Source: Candidatus Phosphoribacter baldrii
GTDB taxonomy: Bacteria; Actinomycetota; Actinomycetes; Actinomycetales; Dermatophilaceae
Direction of reading: 5' to 3'
NCBI GenBank assembly: GCA_016704565.1
Contig: JADIZV010000001.1
Location: 1 to 64,000 of the forward strand
Length of the DNA stretch: 64,000 bases
Part shown: in pieces, positions 17,316 through 27,052 of the stretch
Layout: each line of letters starts with the position of its first letter
Position numbering within the stretch: the first letter of the stretch is position 1
Translations under genes and position numbers: made by a program
Notes under the pieces: model-generated
Seen by the model: only the letters and a program-made list of their open reading frames with translations
What the model was told of the DNA's origin: nothing
Databases searched by the model: none

Positions 17316-20300
17316 CTACTCGATCGAGCCCAACAGCATGAGCAACTCGTCCTCGCCCGGCAGCTCCGGGCGAACCGTGGTCCCGGTGCGCGCGTAGTAG
17401 AACGCCGCGTCCACCTGGTCGGGCGTCAGCCCTCGCAGTCGCGCGTAGGCCACGGCATAGGCACCCAGTTGCAGCGAGCGGTGCTCGGCCTCGACCCCCG
17501 AGGGCGCCGAGCCGGTCTTCCAGTCGACCACCGTCACCCCGCCGTCCGGTCGGGCGAACACCGCGTCGATCCGTCCGCGGACGGCGATCCCGTCGAGGAC
17601 CGTCTCGATGGCGACCTCGACGTCGACGGGGGTGCGCGCCGCCCATTCGCTGGCCAAGAAGGTGGCCTTGAGGGCCGGCAGCTCGGCGTCCGACCCGGGG
17701 TCGTCGTCGGCAGCGCCGGGGAGGTCGCTCGGGTCGAGCAGCGCCGCTCGGGCGTAGTGCTGCTCCACCCAGGCGTGGAAGGCCGTCCCCCGACGAGCCG
17801 CAAGGGCCGGCTCGGCAGGCATGGGGCGGCGACGCTCGCTGGCGAAGCGCTCCGGGTCCTGGGCGAGGTGCACGAGATCGGAGGCCGACAGGTGCCGTGG
17901 AACCTCCACCACCGCCGGGCCGGTCCGGCGCGTGGCGGCCCGCTCGGCGAGCAGGAGGTCGACGTCGGCGGCATACGGGTCCTCGCTCGGCCGTGGCACG
18001 GGCACGGGCAGTGCGTGCACGGCTGCGCGCGGGTATGCCGCGTCGCCGCCACCCGGGTCGCCCGCGCCGCCGCGTTCCCACCTTCGCTCGCCGTCGGCCT
18101 CATCGGCTACAGACCGGTGCCCGGCGGCGACTCCCTCGCCGTTGCCGACGTCGCCTGCCACGAACTGGGCCCTACCGGCGGCGACCGCAGCGGCGGCTCG
18201 CTGAGCGTCCTGCAACCGAGCCTGGTCCGGTGGCCGCGGCCACAGGACGAGCACGGCATCCTCGGCGACCGGGTTGTCGCCCACCTCCGCCGGATCGGGC
18301 ATCGGTTCCCAGTGGGCCACCTGCACCCCCAACTCCTCGCGGGCTCGGACGACCTCGCGCAGGAACTGCGAGGTCACCTTGTGGGACTTCGTCGTCGTCC
18401 ACACGCTGGCGGTCAGCAGGAGCCGGCGCCGGGCGCGGGTGACCGCGACATAGGCCAACCGGCGTTCCTCCGCGAGCTCTCGTTGACCTTCGGCCGCCTT
18501 GAAATCCTCGATCCGGCCGGCCAGGTCCTTCGTGTCCGCCGCACCGGCATAGCGCAGGGTCGGCAGTCCGTCCCGGTCCCCGCGCAACGGGTAGGGAACC
18601 CCCGCCAGGCCCACCAACCATCCGCTCGTCGTCGGGTCCTTGACCGTCCACCGTTCGCCGTCATGTTTGGGCATCGGAGAGTGTTGTCGGGCCGGGAAGG
18701 TGCCCTCCACCAGACCGGGCACGACGACGACGTCCCACTCCAGACCCTTGGCGGCATGGACGGTGAGGATCTGCACGGCCTCGGCCGACGGCTCCACGGT
18801 GGCCCGTTCGAGCCCGCGCTCCTCGGCGATCGCGGCGTCGAGCCAGGCGAGGAACCCGATGAGGGTCGGGCGGTCGGCTGAGGAGGCGAAGTCGGCCGCG
18901 ACATCGGCGAAGGCGTCCAGGTGTGCCCGGGCTGTGTCGGGTGTGTAACCCGGCCGCGACAGCACCTCGACATCCAGACCGAGGGCACGCTCGGCCTCAC
19001 CGACGAGGTCGGGCAGCGGGAGGGCGGCCAGGCGGCGCAGGCGGCGCATCGCGCCCGCGAGTCCGCGCAACCGTCCGAGCTGGACCGGCCCGATGTGTTC
19101 GCCCTCCGGCCCGCGCCACACCTCGGGGGGAAGGTCGTCCAGGGCTTCGACGATGCTCGGCTCATCAAGGACCTCGGGAGCCAGATCGACCAGGTGACCG
19201 GCCGTGTCGTCCAACCCCTCGTCCTCGTCACGGTGCCCTGGATCGAGGTCGAGCGGGAGGCGCCCGAGCGCCTCGGCCTTGACGACCCGCTGGCGGAATT
19301 TGGCCCACGCGTGCAGACCGTCGAGGTCCGCGGCGCCCAGTCGGCACATCGGGCCGGTGAGCAACCGCATGAGGGCATCGCCGCGACTGGGATCAGCGAC
19401 GGCACGCAGCGCCGCGACGAGGTCGAGGATCTCGGGGGTGAGCAGCAGGCCTCCCAGCCCCACGACTTCATAGGGGATGTCGGCCCGGTCGAGCGCCTCC
19501 ATCACCGGACCGAACTGGGAACGCTTGCGGCACAAGACCGCTGCCGTCGTCCCCGCGCGGCTTCTCGCGTCCGTCAGCCAGGAGGCCAGGTATGCCGCCT
19601 CCTGCAGATGGGTGCCGACCCTCGCCACCGTGACGTCCCCGACACCGGCGTCAGGCCGGACCGCCAACGGGGCCACGTCGACCCGAGCCGAGGCGCGCAG
19701 CGGCGCCGCAAGGTGGTTGGCCACCCGCAGGATCGATGCGTCATTGCGCCACGTCGTGGCCAACTGTCGCACCGGAGCCGGGGACCCGTCGGAGAACTCC
19801 GCCGGGAAGCGGGTCAAGGTCGTCGCGCTGGCACCCCGCCACCCGTAGATCGACTGGTTGGGGTCGCCGACCGCCGTGACCGGAACTCCCCCGTCCCCTG
19901 CGGCGAACAGCGCCCGCAGCAGGACCAACTGGGCCTCGGATGTGTCCTGGAACTCGTCGAGCAGCACCACCCGGAACCTCGCCCGTTCCCCGGCGCCGAT
20001 GTCGGGGAAGCCCAGGGCGAGCCGCGCGGCCAAGGCAACCTCGTCGGCGAAGTCGACCGCGTCGCGCGAGCGCTTGAGTGCGGCGAAGGCATCGACGATC
20101 GGCAGCAACGCCCGACGCGCGCGGAGGGCTGTTCGCAGTTTGACGACGTCCTCAGGAGTGGCTCGAGCCCGGGGCGCGAGCGGCGTGGCGTCGATAGCAG
20201 CGACGACCCGGTCGATCTCCTCGCGCACCTGGTCGGTCCCGACAAGATGCTCGGCCAGCTCTCCCGCAAGGTCGACGACCGCCCCGATCGCCGTCGACTC

Positions 20301-20807
20301 GGCGTAGCCCATCTCCGACATGTCACCGTCGTACCGGGACACCGCCTCGGCGGCATACTGCCAGGCGGCGGCCTCTGACAGCAGCCGCGAGTCGGGCTCG
20401 TAGCCCAGCCGCAGAGCGTGCTCGCGGACGAGGCGACCGGCATACGAGTGGTAGGTGGCAACGGTCGGGGTGCCGCCAAGGACCTCCGCCCCCTCCTCGT
20501 CGGGCGCCGGCACCCACAGCCCGGCCGCGCGCAGCCGACGCAGTCGCACGTCGATCCGCTCGGCCAGCTCGGCCGCGGCCTTGCGCGTGAAGGTCAACCC
20601 GAGCACCTGGTCGGGTGCGACCAGGCCGTTGGCGACGAGCCAGACGACGCGTGCCGCCATCGTCTCGGTCTTGCCGCTGCCGGCACCTGCCACGACGAGC
20701 ATGGGCCGCAGGGGAGCCTCGATGACGGCGGTCTGTTCCGGCGTCGGGGCGTGCGCCAGTCCGGCCGCTCGGGCGACCTCGGCGGCCCCCAGATATTCCC
20801 GGGCCAT
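17316..20807 (-). CDS. adnB: AdnB-like ATP-dependent helicase-nuclease subunit
   Basis: A UvrD-type SF1A motor with a C-terminal PD-(D/E)XK nuclease, matching mycobacterial AdnB, the lead motor of the AdnAB complex that resects double-strand ends. Motifs in order are VVAGAGSGKTETMAARV (Walker A), LTFTRKAAAEL, LLDEFQDTSEAQ (DExQ), VGDPNQSIYGWRGA, TVHAAKGLEWDVV, and AYVAVTRARRRL. The nuclease part has GTAFHAW, RGRIDAVF and TVVDWKTG. ATG 20807 overlaps the adnA stop as TGATG, so the subunits are coupled. At 1163 residues it is slightly longer than the mycobacterial protein. A longer frame upstream reads into adnA. Confidence 0.9.
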   Translation of the reverse strand: MAREYLGAAEVARAAGLAHAPTPEQTAVIEAPLRPMLVVAGAGSGKTETMAARVVWLVANGLVAPDQVLGLTFTRKAAAELAERIDVRLRRLRAAGLWVPAPDEEGAEVLGGTPTVATYHSYAGRLVREHALRLGYEPDSRLLSEAAAWQYAAEAVSRYDGDMSEMGYAESTAIGAVVDLAGELAEHLVGTDQVREEIDRVVAAIDATPLAPRARATPEDVVKLRTALRARRALLPIVDAFAALKRSRDAVDFADEVALAARLALGFPDIGAGERARFRVVLLDEFQDTSEAQLVLLRALFAAGDGGVPVTAVGDPNQSIYGWRGASATTLTRFPAEFSDGSPAPVRQLATTWRNDASILRVANHLAAPLRASARVDVAPLAVRPDAGVGDVTVARVGTHLQEAAYLASWLTDARSRAGTTAAVLCRKRSQFGPVMEALDRADIPYEVVGLGGLLLTPEILDLVAALRAVADPSRGDALMRLLTGPMCRLGAADLDGLHAWAKFRQRVVKAEALGRLPLDLDPGHRDEDEGLDDTAGHLVDLAPEVLDEPSIVEALDDLPPEVWRGPEGEHIGPVQLGRLRGLAGAMRRLRRLAALPLPDLVGEAERALGLDVEVLSRPGYTPDTARAHLDAFADVAADFASSADRPTLIGFLAWLDAAIAEERGLERATVEPSAEAVQILTVHAAKGLEWDVVVVPGLVEGTFPARQHSPMPKHDGERWTVKDPTTSGWLVGLAGVPYPLRGDRDGLPTLRYAGAADTKDLAGRIEDFKAAEGQRELAEERRLAYVAVTRARRRLLLTASVWTTTKSHKVTSQFLREVVRAREELGVQVAHWEPMPDPAEVGDNPVAEDAVLVLWPRPPDQARLQDAQRAAAAVAAGRAQFVAGDVGNGEGVAAGHRSVADEADGERRWERGGAGDPGGGDAAYPRAAVHALPVPVPRPSEDPYAADVDLLLAERAATRRTGPAVVEVPRHLSASDLVHLAQDPERFASERRRPMPAEPALAARRGTAFHAWVEQHYARAALLDPSDLPGAADDDPGSDAELPALKATFLASEWAARTPVDVEVAIETVLDGIAVRGRIDAVFARPDGGVTVVDWKTGSAPSGVEAEHRSLQLGAYAVAYARLRGLTPDQVDAAFYYARTGTTVRPELPGEDELLMLLGSIE

Positions 20808-23800
20808 CAGATGCTCTGCCCCTCCGGCCGGGCCGGGCAGGACGCGACGACCGGGCACATCCGGCAGTGCTGCTCCCCCGGGGTTGCCGCAAACTGAACT
20901 CCGCCCATGCCCTCCGCCGTGTCCTCGACGAGACGCTGGGCCCAGGCCGGGTCCTCGTCGTCGGTCAGCGCCGACTGGCTCTGCAGGGTGACCGACTTGT
21001 TGGCCGCCTTGCCCAACTGCAACAGCGCCGCACCTGCCGACCGGTCCCCCAGCTCGCCGAACGCGCCCTGTTCCACGGCCACCTGGTAGACCCCCAGCTG
21101 CGGGTGTCTGGCCAAGTCGGCGTTGGTGGGCTTGCTCCTTCCGGTCTTGTAGTCGATGACCCGCAAGGACCCGTCGGTATGCCGTTCGACCCGGTCCACC
21201 CGTCCCTTGAGCGCCGCCCGCCCCACCTGGACCTGTGCCTCCACCTCGACGCCGACCCGCTCCCAGCCAGCCGACTCAGGGGAGGTGAAGTAGGTGGCCG
21301 CCCGTTGGGCCATGGCCCGGGCCTCCTCCCGCTTGCGGTCCTGCACCCACCCGGGCGCGAGCCCCAGCTGGCCCCACCGCCGCTCGATCTCCGCCTGCAA
21401 CGTGGCCGCGTCGACGTCGCCGAGCTCGGCGATGACGTCGTGGACGAGGGTCCCGATCGACGCGGACGGGCTCTTCTCGCCGTCGCCGCCGCTGGCGCGC
21501 AGCACCCAGGCCAGCTGGCAGGTCGCGAACTGCTCGACCTTCGACGGCGACACGCCCACGACCTGGTCGGGACGACGCCGGGCCCGCTCCTGCGCTGCCG
21601 GAACGAGCGCCCACCACTGCCCGGGATCGGCCGCCGTCACTCCGTCGTCGGCCAGCCGGGCCAACAACCGCCCGGCCTGGACCGCCGCGACCGGATCCGT
21701 GTGTTCCGACGCAGCCACCTGCCGCAACGCCCCGACCACCCCCGCTGTCGTCAACGCTCGGGCCACCGGCGTGAACGGACGCCCGGCGTCGGTCCCGTCG
21801 GGCAGCGGATCGAGCAGGTCGAGATAGACCGACGGTTGCTCGTCGTCGTTGCGGACCGCGCTGACAATGAGCCGTTCGCTGGCCCGGGTGACCGCCACGT
21901 GGAACAGCCGCGTCTCGTCATAGCGAACCGCCGCCTGCGCCGCACGGACCGACCCTCCACGCCCGGTCACCACGTCGACGAGGTGCTCGGAGCCCAGCAG
22001 CGATCCCCGCAACCGCAGGTCGGGCCAGACGCCTTCCTGAACCCCCGCCACACAGACCAGGCGCCACTCCCGTCCCGCTGCCGCCGCCGGAGTGAGCACG
22101 GCGACCGTGTCCACCGCCGGAGCCCGCAGCGCCAGGGTGTCCCCCGGCACCTCCTCCCCGCGGACGTGGTCAAGGAACGCGTCGGGGCCTGACCCGGGCA
22201 ACCGGTCGGCATACCGCGCTGCCGAGTCGAACAGCCCCACGACGGCGTCGAGGTCGCGGTCGGCCCGCGCCCCGCGGCTGCCACCCTCCAGAGCCGCCCG
22301 CCGCCACCCGGCGGCCAGGCCGAGCGCCGACCAGATCGCCCACAACACCGTCTCCGCGCTGACGTCGGGCGCCCATCCGTCCCCGTCGGGCGACCGTCTC
22401 GCGGCAGCCACCCCGGCGAGGATCGCCCGGGTCAACCGGCGCAACGGCTCGCCGTCGACGCCGGACCCGGCGCTGAGCACCGGGTCGCCGAGGGCGGCCG
22501 CCAGCAACTCGTCGCTGGACCGCCGGCCCCCGCCGTCCAGCTCGACCCGTCGCAGCGCCCGCCGCAGCCGCCGCAAGGACACCGCGTCGGCCCCACCCGC
22601 CGGCGACAGACACAGATCGACCGCCTCGATCGGCGTGATGAGCGCGGCCGGGTCCCGGGCCAGCCGCACACACAGGTCGAGCAGCAGCAGCAGCGGACGG
22701 ACCGCGACCTCGTCACGCACCGGCACCTCGCCGTCGGGTGGCGCGAGCGGCACCCCCGCAGCCGCCAACACCCGCCGCAACGTCCCGGCCCGACCGCGGC
22801 CCCGGACGAGGACGGCCATGTCGCGCCACGGCATACCCCCGTGCAGGTGAGCACGACGCAACGTCGAGGCGATGAAGCCCGCCTCCTGGGCGACCGACCG
22901 CAGCAGCGCGACCTCCAGCTCGCCCCCCTCGTGCGCGGGCCGAGTGACGCGCTGCTCCCCTCCGCCGGTCGCCCCGATCCGACGCACCACCTCACCGGCC
23001 GCCGCGTGCAGCCGGTGCGGCGTCCGGTATGCCGTGCGCAGCACCACCGTGGGCGCGTCACCGAGGGCGGGCCACTGGTCCCACCACAGCAGCCGGGGAT
23101 CGGCACCACGGAAGGTCTGGACCGCCGCGTCGGGGTCACCGACCAGGACGAGCTGCATCCCGGGATGGGCGATGGTCCGCAACAGCCGGGCTGCCGCCCA
23201 GGTGAGTTCCTGGGCGTCGTCGACGACGATGAGCCGCACGTCGTCGCGCAGCCGGGCCAACGCCTCCGGGTCGTCCTCGAGCAGATCGGCCGCTGCCGTG
23301 AGGATCCAGGCCGGGTCGTAGGCACCGGGTTGTGAGAGCGCCGTCACCTCGTCGTACTCGTCCAGGACGGTCGCGGCTGCGACCCACTCGGGTCGGTCGT
23401 GGGCGTGCCCGAGCTCGGCGAGCCGGGGCGCCTCCACCCCGTGCTCGACGGCCCGCATGAGCAGGTCGCGCAGCTCGGCCCGGAACCCGCGGGTGCCCAG
23501 CGCGGCCACCACCCGGTCAGGCCACTGCGGCCCGCTGGCCGAGGCCAGGTGTCCGGCGAGCAGGTCGCGCAGCACCACGTCCTGCTCCGGGCCGCTGAGC
23601 AGTCGCGGGGCGGGGGCCCCCCGCAGCGCCGCCTCCCGACGCAGGATCGCGAAGCCGAACGCCTGGTGCGTGCGGGCCAGCGGTTCGGTCGAGGTGCGCG
23701 CCAGGCGGGCGGTGATCCGCTCCCGCAGCCCGGCCGCGGCCAACCGGGTCGGCGCGAGGACGAGGCACTGATCGGGGGTCAACCCGTGCCGGTCGACCCG

Positions 23801-23956
23801 GTCGACGACGGTCTCGACGGCCACGGTCGACGTCCCCGTCCCCGGCCCACCGAGCACCCTCACCACCGGCTCCGAGGCGGCCACGGCGGCGCGCTGCATC
23901 GCGTCGAGCGCGGGGGGCTCGACGACGACCGCCGGGGCACGCCGCAGGCTCAGCAT
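20807..23956 (-). CDS. adnA: AdnA-like helicase-nuclease subunit with altered Walker A
   Basis: The partner of adnB, 1049 residues from ATG 23956. The N-terminal motor is degenerate: the Walker A loop reads GGPGTGTST (36-44), with Thr42 where the ATP-binding Lys should be, and motif II is VVDDAQEL. The C-terminal nuclease has the GRVDRVE and VIDYKTGRSKPT motifs. It also has an AddB-type iron-sulfur pattern: a Cys in FATCQLAW, then CRMCPVVASC near the end. In mycobacteria the AdnA motor is dispensable for translocation, which agrees with this loss. A large upstream in-frame extension exists but has no start context. Confidence 0.9.
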   Translation of the reverse strand: MLSLRRAPAVVVEPPALDAMQRAAVAASEPVVRVLGGPGTGTSTVAVETVVDRVDRHGLTPDQCLVLAPTRLAAAGLRERITARLARTSTEPLARTHQAFGFAILRREAALRGAPAPRLLSGPEQDVVLRDLLAGHLASASGPQWPDRVVAALGTRGFRAELRDLLMRAVEHGVEAPRLAELGHAHDRPEWVAAATVLDEYDEVTALSQPGAYDPAWILTAAADLLEDDPEALARLRDDVRLIVVDDAQELTWAAARLLRTIAHPGMQLVLVGDPDAAVQTFRGADPRLLWWDQWPALGDAPTVVLRTAYRTPHRLHAAAGEVVRRIGATGGGEQRVTRPAHEGGELEVALLRSVAQEAGFIASTLRRAHLHGGMPWRDMAVLVRGRGRAGTLRRVLAAAGVPLAPPDGEVPVRDEVAVRPLLLLLDLCVRLARDPAALITPIEAVDLCLSPAGGADAVSLRRLRRALRRVELDGGGRRSSDELLAAALGDPVLSAGSGVDGEPLRRLTRAILAGVAAARRSPDGDGWAPDVSAETVLWAIWSALGLAAGWRRAALEGGSRGARADRDLDAVVGLFDSAARYADRLPGSGPDAFLDHVRGEEVPGDTLALRAPAVDTVAVLTPAAAAGREWRLVCVAGVQEGVWPDLRLRGSLLGSEHLVDVVTGRGGSVRAAQAAVRYDETRLFHVAVTRASERLIVSAVRNDDEQPSVYLDLLDPLPDGTDAGRPFTPVARALTTAGVVGALRQVAASEHTDPVAAVQAGRLLARLADDGVTAADPGQWWALVPAAQERARRRPDQVVGVSPSKVEQFATCQLAWVLRASGGDGEKSPSASIGTLVHDVIAELGDVDAATLQAEIERRWGQLGLAPGWVQDRKREEARAMAQRAATYFTSPESAGWERVGVEVEAQVQVGRAALKGRVDRVERHTDGSLRVIDYKTGRSKPTNADLARHPQLGVYQVAVEQGAFGELGDRSAGAALLQLGKAANKSVTLQSQSALTDDEDPAWAQRLVEDTAEGMGGVQFAATPGEQHCRMCPVVASCPARPEGQSI

Positions 23957-24032
23957 GGACTCATCCCACCATGGGCCACCGACACGCAGGCCCGCCGACA
24001 CCCAGGCCCGCGGCGCAGGCGGCGCCACCGGC

Positions 24033-24872
24033 TCAGGTGGCGACCACCTCGACCTCGAAACCCTGGCCGTCCTGCAGATAGGCCGCGTAGTGCTCCGGTC
24101 CGCCGGCGAACGGATGCCGGTCGGTGAACAGCAGCTCCCACCCGTGCTCCGGCGCCGCCGCGACGAGGGCGTCGACCTGCTCGCGGGTGCCTCCATGGAA
24201 GGCCAAGTGGTTGACGCCCGGCCGGGTGCGCTCGTGGTCGCCGGCGACCAGGTCCGGCCCCGACTCGACGACGAGATAGACCGGGCCGAGCTCCCAGGCG
24301 ATCCCCTGGCCCCAGTCGTCGCCGAGCACCCAGCCGAGCTCCCCGAGCAGCCAACCCCAACTGGCCCGCGCCGCAGCGAGATCCGCGACCCAGACCTCCA
24401 CGTGATGCAGTCCCCCGCGCCCGTATGCCGTCCGCCCACCGTCCGTCCGCGCACCCGCAGGCCCACCGTCCGCAGGCCCACGCCCCGTCTGTCCACCCGG
24501 GGAGTCCACCGACTCCGGCGACCACCGCGCCCGGCGCAGGTCGACGCGGTAGTCGCCGCGCGGCATACCGGCGCCGTCGGGGAGCCCACCGACAAGGGGC
24601 GTCCCTTCGACGCGGTAGTGCTCCAGCGCCAGCTCCTCGTGTCCCACCGGAGGGCGCCCGCTCGCGCGCAGCACCCGCCACCACGGCACGTCCGAGCCGT
24701 AGCGGCTCATCACCTGCCCCACCTGACGCGGCCCGCCCGACCCCACGAGCTTCGCCAGGTCGCCATAGGTCGCCACCTGCCCGGCTGGAATGGCACGCGC
24801 CAGGGCCAGCACCGCCTCGGCGTGCTCCGGAATGCCCGCCGGGCCCGGCTCGTCGCCCCCATCGACCGACAT
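24033..24872 (-). CDS. fusion of an alkyltransferase-like (ATL) domain and a VOC domain
   Basis: Residues 15-75 match the DNA-binding domain of O6-alkylguanine-DNA alkyltransferases: GQVATYGDLAKLVG, the helix with SGGPRQVGQVM, and PWWRVLRASG. The acceptor Cys of the usual PCHRV is Trp64, as in ATL proteins, which bind O6-alkylguanine and hand it to nucleotide excision repair. A Gly/Asp-rich linker (120-150) leads to a VOC module (155-279): HHVEVWVADLAAARASWGWL, VNHLAFHGGTREQV and YAAYLQDGQGFEVEVV. Stand-alone ATL genes sit here in mycobacteria; the fused VOC part is not something I know. ATG 24872 overlaps the moeB stop (TGATG). Confidence 0.85.
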   Translation of the reverse strand: MSVDGGDEPGPAGIPEHAEAVLALARAIPAGQVATYGDLAKLVGSGGPRQVGQVMSRYGSDVPWWRVLRASGRPPVGHEELALEHYRVEGTPLVGGLPDGAGMPRGDYRVDLRRARWSPESVDSPGGQTGRGPADGGPAGARTDGGRTAYGRGGLHHVEVWVADLAAARASWGWLLGELGWVLGDDWGQGIAWELGPVYLVVESGPDLVAGDHERTRPGVNHLAFHGGTREQVDALVAAAPEHGWELLFTDRHPFAGGPEHYAAYLQDGQGFEVEVVAT

Positions 24873-26056
24873 CAGTAGGTCGCCAGGCTCGGGTCGATCT
24901 CACGGACCCAGGCGAGGACGCCGCCGGTGAGGTTCGCGGCATACCGCCATCCCGCGGCGGCGACCAGGCGCGTCGCCTCCTCCGAACGAGCTCCCGTCTT
25001 GCAGTAGAGCACCAGCGGCGTCCCCGGCCCACCGATCTCAGGGCGTGAAAACGCCTCTCCCGAGCGGAAATCCGCGAGATCGACCGCAACCGCCCCCGGG
25101 ATCGACACGATCGACCGCTCGGGTGCGGGCCGGACGTCGACGAGGACCGGCGGATGGGGGCGGCGCAACTCTGCGGCTAGCTCGCGCACGCTCACCGTCG
25201 CGACGGGCTCGCCGCCGCCATCCGGTATGCCGCCCTCCCGCACTCCCAGCCCGTCCCCGCCGAGCGCTCCGCCAGCGCCGACCCCGCACGCCGCACACGA
25301 CGGATTCGCTTGCACCGCAACGGAGTCCCACCGCTGCCGGAGCGCATCATGGATGAGCAACCGCCCGACGAGCGGCTCGCCGATCCCCAGGACGAGCTTG
25401 AGCGCCTCGGCGGCCTGCACCGACCCGACCGTCCCGCACAGCGCCCCGAGCACCCCTGCCTCCGCGCACGAAGGCACCTCACCGGCCGCCGGCTCATGCG
25501 GGAACACACAGCGCAGGCACGGTCCGTGCCCGGCCCACCACACCGCCACCTGCGCGTCGAACCGCAGCACCGAAGCCCACACGAGCGGCACGCCCGCGCG
25601 GACGCAGGCGTCGTTCACGGCATACCGGGTCGGGAAGTTGTCGGTCCCGTCGACGACGACGTCGTATGCCGCGACCAACCGGTCCGCGGTCCCCGGCGTC
25701 ACCCGCTCGGGGTGGGTCTCGACGCGGACGCCGGGGTTGACCCGGGCGATCGCCTCGGCCGCCGACTCGACCTTGCTCCGCCCGACGTCCCCGCTGCCGT
25801 GGACGATCTGCCGTTGGAGGTTGGTGAGCTCGACGACGTCGTCGTCGGCGATCCCCAGCGTCCCGACCCCAGCGGCAGCGAGATAGAGCAACGCCGGCGA
25901 CCCCAGACCGCCTGCACCGAGGACGAGCACGCGGGCGGCAGCCAGGCGCCGCTGCCCTGCCAACCCCACCTCGGGCAGCAGCAGATGCCGGGCGTAACGC
26001 GTGCGGGCGGTGGGGTCGGCGAGATCGTCGGGGCCCTGCCCGGGTCCGGTGTCCAT
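24872..26056 (-). CDS. moeB: MoeB/ThiF-type adenylyltransferase with C-terminal rhodanese domain
   Basis: An E1-like enzyme that adenylates the C-terminal Gly of a ubiquitin-like sulfur carrier (MoaD or ThiS). The nucleotide loop is VLVLGAGGLGSPALLYL, followed by DDDVVELTNLQRQI, the Asp in VVDGTDNFPTR, and zinc cysteines in CLRCVFP and SCAACG. The rhodanese module (about 290-394) has VLVDVRP and the active-site loop VLYCKTGARSEEAT with its Cys. This layout matches mycobacterial MoeB1/MoeZ, which both activates and sulfurates the carrier for molybdopterin, thiamine or cysteine synthesis. It is co-transcribed with the ATL-VOC gene. Confidence 0.92.
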   Translation of the reverse strand: MDTGPGQGPDDLADPTARTRYARHLLLPEVGLAGQRRLAAARVLVLGAGGLGSPALLYLAAAGVGTLGIADDDVVELTNLQRQIVHGSGDVGRSKVESAAEAIARVNPGVRVETHPERVTPGTADRLVAAYDVVVDGTDNFPTRYAVNDACVRAGVPLVWASVLRFDAQVAVWWAGHGPCLRCVFPHEPAAGEVPSCAEAGVLGALCGTVGSVQAAEALKLVLGIGEPLVGRLLIHDALRQRWDSVAVQANPSCAACGVGAGGALGGDGLGVREGGIPDGGGEPVATVSVRELAAELRRPHPPVLVDVRPAPERSIVSIPGAVAVDLADFRSGEAFSRPEIGGPGTPLVLYCKTGARSEEATRLVAAAGWRYAANLTGGVLAWVREIDPSLATY

Positions 26057-26186
26057 CGAGGCCGAGATTACGTCATGGCCGGGGGGATACCCGTGGGTAC
26101 GATGTCCGGTGGCGGCCTGACGGCAGGGCGCCGGCGGCCGGTTCCGGCCGCGGCGTGGCCATGACGTCCCGGGCACAACGGCGAGG

Positions 26187-26924
26187 GTGGTAACAACGGT
26201 GGTGAACGACCCACGAGCGGGAGCGCCGACTCCCGTGAGCGCGCCGACCCGCCCCCCGGTCCCCGAGCCACCGTTGCGCGGCCAGCGACTGCCGCGCCCC
26301 GCGCGTCGCGCCCAACTCCTTGAGGCAGCCCAGGCGGCGTTCGTCGAGTCCGGATACTACGCAGCGGCGATGGACGACATCGCCGAACGGGCCGGGGTGT
26401 CCAAACCGGTTCTCTACCAACACTTCCCGAGCAAGTTGGAGCTCTACCTCGCGCTCCTGGATGACCGGGCCGGGGAACTCGTCGAGTCGGTGAGCACCGC
26501 ACTGGCGAGCTCGACCGACAACAAGGCCCGGGTCTTCGCAACGGTGTCTGCCTACTTCGACTTCGTCGCCAAGGAGGGGTCGGCCTTCCGGTTGCTCTTC
26601 GAGAGCGACCTCATCAACGAAGAAGCGGTGAGCAGCCGCATCGACGGCGCGCTGACCCGCTGCGGCGAGGCCTTCGCCGACGCCATCGCCGCCGACACAC
26701 ACATGTCCCGCGCCGACGCGATGGTCCTGGCGATGGCCCTCACCGGCATGGCCCAGGTCGCCGCGCGCAACTGGGCGGCGTTGGACACCTCGGTCGGTCG
26801 GACCGAAGCCGCCCGCTTGGTCGGGCAGCTCGCCTGGCGCGGGTTGGGCGGCTTCCCCAAGGCCCAATCCGAAGCGTCATCGTCCGGAGCCACGACCGCC
26901 GGGGAACACCCCGCGCCCGCCTAG
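26187..26924 (+). CDS. TetR-family transcriptional regulator
   Basis: The helix-turn-helix spans about residues 40-85: RRAQLLEAAQAAFVESGYY, then MDDIAERAGVSKPVLYQHF and PSKLELYLALLDD. The remainder is the helical ligand-binding and dimer domain. Start codons GTG 26187, 26199 or 26202 are all possible; GCGAGGGTGG lies about ten bases before 26199. The first 30 residues are Pro-rich and poorly conserved in such proteins. The gene is divergent from moeB and may regulate it or its own transcription. A homologous regulator occupies this place in mycobacteria. Confidence 0.88.
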   Translation: MVTTVVNDPRAGAPTPVSAPTRPPVPEPPLRGQRLPRPARRAQLLEAAQAAFVESGYYAAAMDDIAERAGVSKPVLYQHFPSKLELYLALLDDRAGELVESVSTALASSTDNKARVFATVSAYFDFVAKEGSAFRLLFESDLINEEAVSSRIDGALTRCGEAFADAIAADTHMSRADAMVLAMALTGMAQVAARNWAALDTSVGRTEAARLVGQLAWRGLGGFPKAQSEASSSGATTAGEHPAPA

Positions 26925-27052
26925 AGTTGAGGGATGCACACCCCGCCCGGGTATGCCGTGCGCCCGGGTCTGCGCCGTTCGTCCCGCTCGCGGGGTGTGC
27001 AGGTCGCAGAGGCGAGCACACGGCATACAGGAACTGACGAAGGGAACCCGAC

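Noticed and set aside
23957..24595. Upstream extension of adnA reading to 24595
   Set aside because: It runs antisense through nothing useful and through the ATL-VOC gene in another frame; it has no motif before the RecB-type start at 23956.
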